A DNA stretch of 64,000 nt from Novosphingobium sp. BW1 (lineage in GTDB: Bacteria; Pseudomonadota; Alphaproteobacteria; Sphingomonadales; Sphingomonadaceae): contig NZ_VIRF01000078.1 of assembly GCF_008107685.1 (NCBI RefSeq), forward strand, positions 62,001-126,000, given 5' to 3'. A program made the translations under genes and the position numbers. Below are positions 56,241-64,000 of this stretch, piece after piece. Under the pieces are notes generated by a model. That model searched no databases, had not been told where the DNA came from, and was given only the letters and a program-made list of their open reading frames with translations. Position 1 is the first letter of the stretch. Every line of letters starts with the position of its first letter.

Positions 56241-57026
56241 ATGCCGGCCTTTCGCGTTCGGCACCTTCTCACTGGCGTCGTGGCGCTGGCACTCTCGGCT
56301 GCGGCTCCGGCCTGCGCCGCGACATTCCCTCCTCAATCGCCTTCGAGGAAATCCTCGATGCCGCGCTCGAGATTATCGAACATGTCGAATCGATCCCGGG
56401 GCATGGCCTTGCCGGACCGGCAGAATGACAGGGCGCCCAGGACCCTTGCCCTGCGGATCGCGCAGAGTGGCACGCCGATCACGCCAACGCTTCTTGCGCA
56501 CCACAATCTCTGCATGGTGGCCCGCACGAAAGGCGCATACGCCGCGCGCGCCGGGACCGACACCCTCAACCCGGTCGCCCAGCAGACAGAAGTGGAGCAC
56601 ATTTCGCTGTGGTCCAGGCAGGAGCCAACCGAGCACCCCGCCAAGGACCTGTGGCTCGGTCGCTTCACCGCAATGCTCGACGAAGCTGGCGTCACCCTGA
56701 TGAGCGGCAGCGATGCCGGTATCCTCACGAACATTCCCAGCCCGTCCTTGCACGACGAACTTGCCCTGATGGTGCGTGGCGGCATGGCGCCTGTCCGGGC
56801 CCTGCGCGCAAGCACCACCAACACCGCCAAGGTCCTGGACACGAAACAGGCAAGCGGTTGCTTCTCGCAAGGCTCCCATGCGGACATCATCCTCTCCCCC
56901 TGCGCCCCTTCCGAAACAATCCGTTGCAGCCGCGAGATCGAGGCGGTCATCGCCTGCGGGCATTTCCATGACAGACTGGCTCTCGACAGAGCTCCTCGAA
57001 AGCGCCGCGCATGCCAACAGCTAGCG
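56241..57026 (+). pseudogene. Decayed amidohydrolase gene
   Basis: An intact signal peptide (56241 on, ending PACA) is joined directly to the middle of an amidohydrolase, so the N-terminal metal-binding (HxH) part is missing. The segment FEEILDAALEIIEHVESIPGHGLAGPAE (about 56339-56427) is in one frame. The rest (ITPTLLAHHNLCMVARTKGAYAA ... LMSGSDAGI ... HADIIL) is in another, so a frameshift lies near 56430. A further shift near 56970 gives the ending TELLESAAHANS. The parts resemble imidazolonepropionase-like secreted amidohydrolases. Confidence 0.82.
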
Positions 57027-57203
57027 GAACTTGCGCAACCTTATGGCTGGAATGGACGAGCAAGGCACGCTGCTCGATCCCTCCACTCTGGGGATGTGAA
57101 CCGGCCCGAATGAGCCCCCGTTCGCTGCGCCCCGCCCATTGAGGTGCGGATAGATGCACACCGCGCATTCCCTTCCGTTCTAGCTGCGCTTAAGACCTGA
57201 ACC

Positions 57204-59924
57204 ATGTCCGCGTCCCGACTACCTGCTCTTCACGCCAGCCACAGCGGCTGCTGGCTTCACGACGGACAAGGAGACGCGCGCGCCCTCTCCAAGGGACAGG
57301 CCGTCACCGCGGTCGCGGATGCCCCGCACCTGATCCTAAACGCCCCACTGCTCGCGACGCGCCTGGGCTATCCTGATCTTGCCGGGCTTGACCTGCTCGA
57401 ACTCTACGCGTTTATGCACCCTGCCCGCTTTGTCGTGCCCACGCCCAAGGGGCTCGCCGATGCGCTGGGCCTGCCGCGTCCTGAAGCCGACAGTGAAGTG
57501 CCCGAACTTCTCCAGCACGCCGCGATGCGTCTCCTGGAAACCTGCGAGCAGCCCGACTGGGCCGAGCGTGAGGGAGCCTGGACCTCGCTGCAATCGCTGG
57601 TGAAGATGCGCTGGCCCTGGGCCACACTGCTCGCCCCGCGCCTCGCCAAGCCGCAGAAGGCCGAGCGCTGGATCTTCACACGCTTGCCGGAGTGGGAAGA
57701 GTCGCCCGAGCCGCCCCAGCCGCGCCAGCTCAACATTCCGGATGGGGCCGTTCTCGACCGCCTGGCCCATCTCATCGGACAGGGCGCAGAGGAGCGCGCA
57801 GGCCAAAAGGCTTTCGCCGTCGAGGCCGCGCACGCCTTTGCTCCGCGCAGCCGAGCTGGCCTTCCCCATGTCGTTCTGGCCCAGGCAGGCACAGGCGTGG
57901 GCAAGACGCTGGGCTATCTCTCCCCAGCCTCCGTCTGGAGCGAAGCCAGCGGCGGCACGGTCTGGGTCTCAACTTACACCAAGGCGCTACAGCGCCAGTT
58001 GCGCAAGGAAAGCCGCCGCGCCTGGCCCGAGACGCGGCCCGATGGTTCGCAACCGGTCGTAGTGCGCAAGGGACGCGAGAATTACCTGTGCCTCCTGAAC
58101 CTTGAAGATGCCCTTCAGGGCGGCTTCGCCGGACGGGCCGCCATCCTCGCCCAACTGGTCGGCCGCTGGGCCGCCTATACCCAGGACGGCGACATGATCG
58201 GCGGGGATCTGCCCGGGTGGCTCGGCACTCTGTTCCGCAAGCGCGGCATCGCGGCGCTGACCGACCAGCGCGGCGAATGCGTCTATGCTGGCTGTCCGCA
58301 CTACCGCAAATGCTTCATCGAGCGCGCCGCGCGCGCCAGCATCAATGCGGACCTCGTCATCGGCAACCACGCGCTGGTGATGATTAACGCGGTTCGCGGC
58401 CGCGACGTCGCCTCGCGCCCGACCCGCATTGTGTTCGACGAAGGCCATCATGTCTTCGACGCGGCCGATTCGACCTTCGCTGCCGAGCTTTCGGGCACCG
58501 AGATGATCGAACTGCGGCGCTGGGTAATCGGCCCGGAGAAGAAGTCGCGCGGACGCCGCCGCGGCCTCGCAGCGCGGCTCGCCGACGTTGCAAGCTACGA
58601 CGATGAAGGCGACAAGGCAATCCTGACCGCCCTTTCCGCCGCCGAAGCCCTGCCTTCCGACGGTTGGCTGCAGCGCATCAACGACGGCGAGCCGTCCGGT
58701 CCGCTCGAAGAATTGCTCGCAGCCGTGCGCGCCACCGTTTATGCGCGCGATGAAAGCGGCGGACAGGAAGCCGGCTATGGTCTCGAGACCGAAGCGGCCG
58801 GGCTGGAGGGGGCTTTCGTCGAGGCATCCCAGGCCGCACGCCTCGCCCTTTCGGAACTACGCCTTCCGTTGATCCAGCTTGGCCTTCGCCTCCAGGCCTT
58901 GCTCGAAGACGGGCCGGACTGGCTCGACGGCCAGGGCCGCGCGCGTATCGAAGGTGCACGCCATTCGCTGACCTGGCGCATCGACCTGCTGGTCGCCTGG
59001 GAAAACCTGCTCGAACGCCTCGGCGGTCCGGCCGACCCCGAATATGTTGACTGGCTCGCCCTTGCCCGCTCCGAAGCGCGCGAGTTCGACATCGGCATCC
59101 ACCGCCACTGGCTCGATCCGATGAAACCCTTCGCGAAGGTCGTGCTCGAACCCGCGCACGGGGTCATCATGACTTCGGCCACCTTGCGCGACGGCGACAG
59201 CTGGGAGCGCGCCATCACCCGCTCGGGCGCACCGCATATCGAGGTGAGCCCACGCCTTTCGCTCAGCCCGAGCCCGTTCGACTACGCCGCGCAGGCCGAA
59301 GTCCTGATCGTGCGCGATGTCCCGCGTGGCGACATTGCCGCACTCGCCGCGGCCTACGGCCGCCTGATCGAGGCATCGGGCGGCGGCGTGCTCGGTCTGT
59401 TCACAGCGATCCGTCGTCTTCGCGCCGTTCATGGGCGTATCGCAGACCGGCTGGCTCGCGGTGGCCTCCCCGTCTACGCCCAGCACGTCGATCCCATCGA
59501 CACCGGCACACTGGTTGACATCTTCCGTGATGATCCGGGCGCCTCGTTACTTGGCACCGACGCGCTGCGCGACGGTGTGGACGTTCCTGGCCACTCGCTT
59601 CGCACCGTCATTATGGAGCAGGTGCCCTGGCCCCGGCCCACGATCCTGCACCGCGCGCGGCGCATGGCGGGAGGCGGCTCGGCCTATGACGACAGCATCA
59701 TTCGAGCCCGCCTCGCGCAGGCCTTCGGCCGTCTTATCCGCAGCAAGGAGGATCGCGGGCATTTCATCGTGCTGTCCTCGGCCTTCCCCTCACGCCTGCT
59801 CGACGCCTTCCCCGAAGGCACCCCCATCGCGCGAATTTCGCTCGACGAGGCTTTACAGCGCGTTGCCGGTCATGCTTCAGGGAATCCGATCGCGAACCGG
59901 GCCGATCCGGCGGATCGCAGTTGA
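57204..59924 (+). CDS. DinG/XPD-like ATP-dependent DNA helicase
   Basis: A 906-residue superfamily 2 helicase. Walker A is AQAGTGVGKTLGYL near residue 227. Four cysteines (LCLLN then CVYAGCPHYRKC, about 298-372) form the 4Fe-4S cluster site of XPD/DinG helicases. The Walker B variant is FDEGHH near 413, motif III is IMTSATLRDGD and motif VI is RLAQAFGRLIRSKEDRG. The N-terminal 200 residues are specific to alphaproteobacterial members. It probably unwinds D- or R-loops or damaged DNA. No SOS box was found upstream. Confidence 0.92.
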   Translation: MSASRLPALHASHSGCWLHDGQGDARALSKGQAVTAVADAPHLILNAPLLATRLGYPDLAGLDLLELYAFMHPARFVVPTPKGLADALGLPRPEADSEVPELLQHAAMRLLETCEQPDWAEREGAWTSLQSLVKMRWPWATLLAPRLAKPQKAERWIFTRLPEWEESPEPPQPRQLNIPDGAVLDRLAHLIGQGAEERAGQKAFAVEAAHAFAPRSRAGLPHVVLAQAGTGVGKTLGYLSPASVWSEASGGTVWVSTYTKALQRQLRKESRRAWPETRPDGSQPVVVRKGRENYLCLLNLEDALQGGFAGRAAILAQLVGRWAAYTQDGDMIGGDLPGWLGTLFRKRGIAALTDQRGECVYAGCPHYRKCFIERAARASINADLVIGNHALVMINAVRGRDVASRPTRIVFDEGHHVFDAADSTFAAELSGTEMIELRRWVIGPEKKSRGRRRGLAARLADVASYDDEGDKAILTALSAAEALPSDGWLQRINDGEPSGPLEELLAAVRATVYARDESGGQEAGYGLETEAAGLEGAFVEASQAARLALSELRLPLIQLGLRLQALLEDGPDWLDGQGRARIEGARHSLTWRIDLLVAWENLLERLGGPADPEYVDWLALARSEAREFDIGIHRHWLDPMKPFAKVVLEPAHGVIMTSATLRDGDSWERAITRSGAPHIEVSPRLSLSPSPFDYAAQAEVLIVRDVPRGDIAALAAAYGRLIEASGGGVLGLFTAIRRLRAVHGRIADRLARGGLPVYAQHVDPIDTGTLVDIFRDDPGASLLGTDALRDGVDVPGHSLRTVIMEQVPWPRPTILHRARRMAGGGSAYDDSIIRARLAQAFGRLIRSKEDRGHFIVLSSAFPSRLLDAFPEGTPIARISLDEALQRVAGHASGNPIANRADPADRS

Positions 59925-59983
59925 AAAACCGGCACCACGCCCGCCTGGCGCGCAGGCAGATGTTTTAGGAAGCGGCAGAGCCC

Positions 59984-60529
59984 ATGAAGACCCTTGGAAT
60001 TTTTCGCCACGCCAAGTCGGACTGGAACGATGCGCGCCTCCGCGACTTCGACCGCCCCCTGAACGCGCGAGGCCGCAAGGGCGCGGCCATCATGGGCCTG
60101 CACATCCGTGACCACGCCCAGAACTGGAGCCGTATTCTCGCCTCGCCTGCGGTTCGCGTCACCCAGACGCTCGACCTCGCCAGCGAAGCGGCTGGCGCGG
60201 CCCCATCGATCACCTGGGACCGGCGCATCTACCTCGCCAGTTCCGCCACGCTCATCGACGTGCTGCGGGAACAGGAGGGCGATCCTGACTCGATCATGAT
60301 GGTCGGCCACAATCCGGGCCTCGAAGACCTCATCTTCGACCTCGTGCCCGACAATGGAAACAGCCCGCTGCGCGACATCGTCGAGGAAAAGCTGCCGACC
60401 GCCGCGTTCGCTGTCCTCCAGCTCGACATCGATAGCTGGGACAAGGTCGACTTGGGGTGCGCCAAACTCGTGCACCTGCAGCGCCCGCGCGACCTCGATC
60501 CCGACCTGGGCCCGAACGCCAACTTCTAG
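59984..60529 (+). CDS. SixA-like histidine phosphatase
   Basis: A 181-residue histidine phosphatase superfamily protein. The phospho-accepting His9 is in GIFRHAKSDW, and the second catalytic histidine is in MMVGHNPGLEDL near residue 109. It resembles SixA, which dephosphorylates Hpt domains in E. coli, but small family members also act on other phosphoesters. It lies 59 bp downstream of the helicase gene, in the same direction. Confidence 0.88.
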   Translation: MKTLGIFRHAKSDWNDARLRDFDRPLNARGRKGAAIMGLHIRDHAQNWSRILASPAVRVTQTLDLASEAAGAAPSITWDRRIYLASSATLIDVLREQEGDPDSIMMVGHNPGLEDLIFDLVPDNGNSPLRDIVEEKLPTAAFAVLQLDIDSWDKVDLGCAKLVHLQRPRDLDPDLGPNANF

Positions 60530-60944
60530 GCGGCAGGTTCGGAAACCAAGAGCTACGGACAAACGCGTGGTGGCACGTCGCCCCGGGCAAGGACGTTATC
60601 GACCAGCTTATGCGGACAAGCATCAAGTCGACGACCGAATCTTTGCCTGGAGAAGACGCGCGTGATTGATTTCACCTCGGAGGCTGACCAGGCGTCACTT
60701 TCCCAGATAGGCCGCCCCTTCTAGTCGTACGCTCCCGGACGCACTCGTTCCACAATCACGCGAAGCGCCGCAAGCCGGACCGGCGCAGCCCAGATCTTTC
60801 CAGGCGGCACCGCATGACCGTTGCCCAGAGATACCGTCTGATGGCGGCAATCCGCCAAATGTGGCAGATTGCCCCTATGAGACCCAAAACAAGCACATAT
60901 CTGCAGTTGCGCCGCTTCGTGGACCACGAGATCTGGGCAGGCGA
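60530..60944. other. Non-coding or decayed stretch
   Basis: No frame here shows a recognisable family, a good start signal or neighbour-like codon use over more than about 70 codons. It probably contains gene debris leading into the membrane-protein remnant that follows. Confidence 0.4.
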
Positions 60945-61275
60945 GTTCGGCCGGTTACGCCGGTTTTCGCATTACTGCCGTTCGTGCTGGCCGGGACGAT
61001 CCAGCCCCATGTGGGCACTACGGCTGCGACGTGAACATGGGTCATCGCCGGCATTGTTGGTAGCGCTTGGACCGTCTTTGTATCGTGGCGCACCTACGGG
61101 CTGTTCAAAGCCTTTGCCGCTCGCGGCGATCGCCAATTTTACGCGCGCAACACGTTCGCTCTGGCGCCCGAATATCAGGCCAGTGAAAGCGCAACGAAGG
61201 CGAAGTGGAAGCGCAGGATGGCCCGGCAGCGGAAGCGATGCGTAGCCCTTTTGTCACCAAGTGTCGGCAGCACTA
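60945..61275 (+). pseudogene. Remnant of a small membrane protein
   Basis: One frame reads a hydrophobic helix (ALLPFVLAGTI), then an in-frame TGA (61032-61034), then a second helix (TWVIAGIVGSAWTVFVSW). A basic cytoplasmic tail follows (FAARGDRQFYARNTFALAPEYQ ... KAKWKRRMARQRKR). The frame has protein-like composition but no start and is broken by the stop. The family was not recognised. Confidence 0.4.
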
Positions 61276-61308
61276 GGCGGCGTGGACAAATTCGGGGCGG
61301 CCCTGAAC

Positions 61309-61527
61309 TTATAGCGGTTGGAGGGGGATTTGGAGCGCAGCGTCGATTAGGTCTGCGGCAACTTCCCTGCCGAAGGTGTTGATGGTGATGTGACCGTCAT
61401 CCGGTATGCTGATGTCGAAGAACGTATCCCCGTCGGCTAAGAGCACCTTCAGACGTATGCTGTCGAATTCCACATCAGTCGCCCACTGATATTTCACCGT
61501 GCGATCTTCGAGTTTCAGCGTTCCCAT
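61309..61527 (-). CDS. Small hypothetical protein
   Basis: A 72-residue soluble protein with a plausible alternating-strand pattern (TVKYQWATDVEFDSIRLKVLL, GDTFFDISIPDDGHITINTF) and a C-terminal helix. Codon use is less GC-biased than in the neighbours, which would fit a transferred or decaying gene next to the IS5-type remnant. No family was recognised and no clear Shine-Dalgarno was seen, so it may not be expressed. Confidence 0.45.
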   Translation of the reverse strand: MGTLKLEDRTVKYQWATDVEFDSIRLKVLLADGDTFFDISIPDDGHITINTFGREVAADLIDAALQIPLQPL

Positions 61528-61640
61528 ATAAGCAGCTTATCGCCTACTGATCCGGTTTTTCATCGATCCGGCGTTATAACAGTGAATACGATTGACGTAG
61601 CGCAGGACGCTTGATTCAAGGCTGCTTTTTGGAGGCAGGC

Positions 61641-62427
61641 TTGAGCAGCGGCGATCTCACCGAGGCGGAGTGGCGCGTTCTGAACGACTTGCTGCCGATC
61701 GAGCCTGAGAACCGAGGTCGCGGCAGGCTGCCCGGGCAGAACCGTTCAATCATCAACGGCATCCTCTGGCGGCTGCGCTGCGGCGCTCCGTGGCGCGACG
61801 TCCCGCCGAAATATGCTAGTTGGAACACCATCTATCGGCGGTTTCGGCGGTGGAGTGAGGTCGGGGGCTGGGAGCCCGTTGCCGTGACGTTGGCCGGGAT
61901 CATGGCAGACAGCGGCCACTACAGCATCGACAGCACACCACCGTCTGCGCCCACATCTCGGCAGCGGGCGGAAAAGAGGGACTCATCGACGCGCTCTTGG
62001 CCGCTTGCGGGGCGCGTTCACCAGTAAGCTTAACTGCTTGGCTGATGCCCTCGGACCACCGCTCTCCTTCCACCTGCCGATCGGTGAGTCAGCCGACTGC
62101 AAGGCGTATGGTGACCTCATCGGCCTACCCGAACGCGCACCCGATGCGCTGGTCGCCAACAAGGGCTAAGATGCAGGCGCGATCCGGGCCGAACTCGCTG
62201 AACGGAAGATCAAGGCAGTTATCCCTGGCCGCTCAAACCGCCGCGTGAAGATCGAACATGATCGAGCACTCTACAAATAGCGCAAACAGATCGGGCGCAT
62301 GTTCGGCTACCTCCAGGTCAACCGGGCCTTCGCCACCCGATACGATCAACTGGCCAACAGCTTCCTCGGAATGATCCATCTGGCAACACCCAGATACTGG
62401 CTCAAACTTGTCCAAGCCACCAAGGGG
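61641..62427 (+). pseudogene. IS5-family transposase, degenerate
   Basis: The start is TTG 61641 with GGAGG five bases upstream. The first part (LTEAEWRVLNDLLPIE, NGILWRLRCGAPWRDVPPKY, ITIYRRFRRWS-like, MADSGHYSIDST) is the N-terminal IS5/IS427-type transposase. A frame change near 61938 could be the programmed frameshift of this group. The later part (FTSKLNCLADALG, ALVANKG, IKAVIPGRSNRRVKIEHDRALYK, LANSFLGMIHLATPRYWLK) is cut by in-frame TAA at 62167 and TAG at 62278, so it is inactive. No terminal inverted repeats or target duplication could be recognised. Confidence 0.88.
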
Positions 62428-62523
62428 CAATGTGATCCATATGAACGAAAAGCACCGGGGTATTTTTTCTCCCGATCTCAGGAAAATTCCTCGCCTCTGC
62501 TCACCAATCCACCTTACAGATTA

Positions 62524-62907
62524 TTAACCAGCCTCAAGTGCTAATCTGAGCTTTTCACGAATTTTACTAAGGGTTTTCCGCATTGATTCGCCTGAATTCA
62601 GATCGGAGTATCCCAACAAGTTCGACGCCCGCGGTGCCCCCCCCCCAGACGCCTCCTGCTCCAGAAGCTGACTAGCACCGCGCAATGTATACCCTTCACG
62701 ATGAACCAGATCGTCGATACGGCGCAGCAGCGCGATATCCTCGGGACGGTAGTAGCGCCGCGAACCACTGCGCTTGACCGGCTGCAGCATCGGGAACTGG
62801 GTCTCCCAATAGCGCAGGACATGCTGGCGCAGGCCCAGCAAGGCGCTGACTTCGCCGATCGTACGCAGCGCGCCGGGCTGCTTATGGGAGCCTGGCGCCT
62901 CGTGCAT
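62524..62907 (-). CDS. MerR-family transcriptional regulator
   Basis: A 127-residue regulator with an N-terminal MerR helix-turn-helix: RTIGEVSALLGLRQHVLRYWE and wing SGSRRYYRPEDIALLRRIDDLVHREGYTL. The C-terminus is short with no metal-binding cysteines, so the effector is unknown. ATG 62907 is used; an upstream GTG at 62946 lacks a properly spaced ribosome-binding site. A MerR gene directly after ihfA and fabH is a conserved alphaproteobacterial arrangement. Confidence 0.9.
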   Translation of the reverse strand: MHEAPGSHKQPGALRTIGEVSALLGLRQHVLRYWETQFPMLQPVKRSGSRRYYRPEDIALLRRIDDLVHREGYTLRGASQLLEQEASGGGAPRASNLLGYSDLNSGESMRKTLSKIREKLRLALEAG

Positions 62908-62957
62908 TGCCTTCAAATTGTTGGAAGAAGTCTTCAGAATCCGCACTCCGTCTGGCC

Positions 62958-63254
62958 TCAGGCCCCGGCAATGCGGTCCTTCAGCATCTGGCTGGCCCGG
63001 AAGGTGAGGACACGCCGCGGCGTAATCGGCACCTCCACCCCGGTCTTGGGATTACGCCCCATGCGCTCACCCTTATCGCGCAGAAGGAATGTTCCGAAAC
63101 CGGAGATCTTCACGTTCTCACCGTCACCGAGGGCCGTCACCATGTGCTGGAGGATAGATTCCACCATGGAGAGCGACTCCGCCCTCGAAAGTCCGAGTTG
63201 ACGATGAATCGCGTCCGCGAGTTCTGCTCGCGTCAATGTATCCACTGACCGCAT
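62958..63254 (-). CDS. ihfA: Integration host factor subunit alpha
   Basis: A 98-residue HU/IHF-family DNA-bending protein. It has the helical dimer base ([21 protein letters not shown]), the family signature [23 protein letters not shown] and the beta-arm proline region [14 protein letters not shown]. It bends DNA in recombination, replication and transcription. ATG 63254 is used; a TTG lies one codon upstream. The gap to fabH is AT-rich and may hold a promoter. Confidence 0.94.
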   Translation of the reverse strand: MRSVDTLTRAELADAIHRQLGLSRAESLSMVESILQHMVTALGDGENVKISGFGTFLLRDKGERMGRNPKTGVEVPITPRRVLTFRASQMLKDRIAGA

Positions 63255-63364
63255 CAAGCCTGCATCCCCTTCAAACGCTTATCCTGAGGGGATGATATGA
63301 AAATCAACGAAAATTGCAATGCTGCGTCGAATAAGGAACGCATCCAAAATGCGTTTTATCGAAT

Positions 63365-64000
63365 TCAAACCCGCAAAAGGCTCGCGCCCCAAGTGAAACC
63401 ACCGCCCATGGCTTCAAGAACGACAAGGTCGCCCTGTGTGATCCGGCCATCGCGGACGGCCTGGTCGAGCGCCAGAGGAACCGAGGCCGCCGAGGTGTTC
63501 GCATGCTCACCCACGGTCTTGACGACCTTCTCGGGCGAGAGTGAGAGCTTCTTGGCGGTGCCATCCAGGATGCGGGCATTGGCCTGATGCGGCACCAACC
63601 AATCGATGTCCGCCGTTGTCAGACCTTCTGCCTCGAGCACTTCGTGAAGCACTTGAGCCAGGTTCACCACGGCATGACGGAAGACCTCACGGCCCTTCAT
63701 CCGCAGCTTGCCCACGGTTCCGGTAGTCGAGGGACCGCCATCGACATAGAGTAACTGGTTGTGGGCACCATCGGCGTGCAGCTTGGTCGCAAGAATACCA
63801 CGGGGCGTTTCGCCCTCGGCCTGCTCCTGTGCCTCGAGCACAATCGCACCCGCCCCATCTCCAAAGAGGACGCAGGTGGTACGGTCCTCCCAATCAAGAA
63901 TCCGACTGAAGGTCTCGGCTCCGATCACAAGCGCGCGTTGGGCCATACCCGAATGCAGCATCGAGTCGGCCACACCCAGGGCATAAAGGAAGCCCGAACA
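63365..64000 (-). CDS. fabH: 3-oxoacyl-ACP synthase III, C-terminal part (5' end outside window)
   Basis: The window edge falls at the catalytic cysteine codon (CSGFLYALG at the very end). Downstream are the [10 protein letters not shown] segment, the active-site histidine in [10 protein letters not shown] and the asparagine in [15 protein letters not shown]. FabH condenses acetyl-CoA with malonyl-ACP to start fatty-acid synthesis. About 211 residues are visible, roughly two-thirds of the protein. plsX would be expected just beyond the window. Confidence 0.95.
   Translation of the reverse strand, partial: CSGFLYALGVADSMLHSGMAQRALVIGAETFSRILDWEDRTTCVLFGDGAGAIVLEAQEQAEGETPRGILATKLHADGAHNQLLYVDGGPSTTGTVGKLRMKGREVFRHAVVNLAQVLHEVLEAEGLTTADIDWLVPHQANARILDGTAKKLSLSPEKVVKTVGEHANTSAASVPLALDQAVRDGRITQGDLVVLEAMGGGFTWGASLLRV

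Noticed and set aside
61560-62480. Intact insertion sequence
   Set aside because: No terminal inverted repeats or target-site duplication could be found and the transposase carries two stop codons; only a remnant is annotated.
1-64000. CRISPR array, rRNA operon or prophage
   Set aside because: No regularly spaced repeats, rRNA-like sequence or phage structural genes were seen on either strand.

Overview
The window is a GC-rich chromosomal segment of an alphaproteobacterium, most likely of the order Sphingomonadales (Novosphingobium or a close relative). This rests on conserved local gene orders (trp–moaC–moeA–lexA–comEC–gltX–gltA; nuoA–N followed by birA–coaX–rnj; fabH–ihfA–merR), an alphaproteobacterial SOS box at lexA, class I LysRS, and frequent GTG/TTG starts with 1–4 bp translational overlaps. 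No database search was run, so the genus is an inference.

Layout. 1–5.5 kb: the end of trpE, a lipoprotein of the phosphodiester glycosidase family wedged between trpE and trpG, then trpG, trpD and trpC (tryptophan), followed by moaC and moeA (molybdenum cofactor). 5.5–11.4 kb: lexA with its own SOS box, comEC on the opposite strand, gltX and gltA, ended by a strong terminator. 11.5–18.3 kb: a little-known block. Four minus-strand genes encode an Hpt-like protein, a nucleotidyltransferase-like membrane protein, a helical DUF2336-like protein and a PAS/histidine-kinase-like protein. They diverge from a 920-residue two-TM coiled-coil protein. Both phosphorelay-type proteins lack the phospho-accepting histidine. 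18.3–36.8 kb: one long minus-strand operon encoding all 14 respiratory complex I subunits plus two small extra genes between nuoD and nuoE, then birA, coaX, rnj and a DUF1467 membrane protein.

37–51.6 kb: mixed housekeeping genes. They are a thiolase, an SH3 protein, a 2-hydroxyacid dehydrogenase, an ammonium-transporter homologue missing both pore histidines, a nitronate monooxygenase-like protein, a lipoprotein methyltransferase, prfB, a secreted peroxiredoxin, a CitE-like lyase, an M28 peptidase, ettA and an RcnB-family protein. A structured intergenic region with three hairpins lies before the lyase. 51.7–62.5 kb: intact genes (a prolyl-hydroxylase-like enzyme, lysS, an MscS channel, a DinG-like helicase, a SixA-like phosphatase) are interleaved with decayed ones (a DUF885 peptidase, an amidohydrolase, a membrane-protein remnant and an IS5-type transposase). 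62.5–64 kb: merR-like, ihfA and the C-terminal part of fabH, running off the window.

No rRNA, tRNA, CRISPR array or intact mobile element was found. The least explained parts are the 11.5–18.3 kb block, the histidine-less Amt protein, the extra genes inside the nuo operon and the hairpin cluster near 46 kb.
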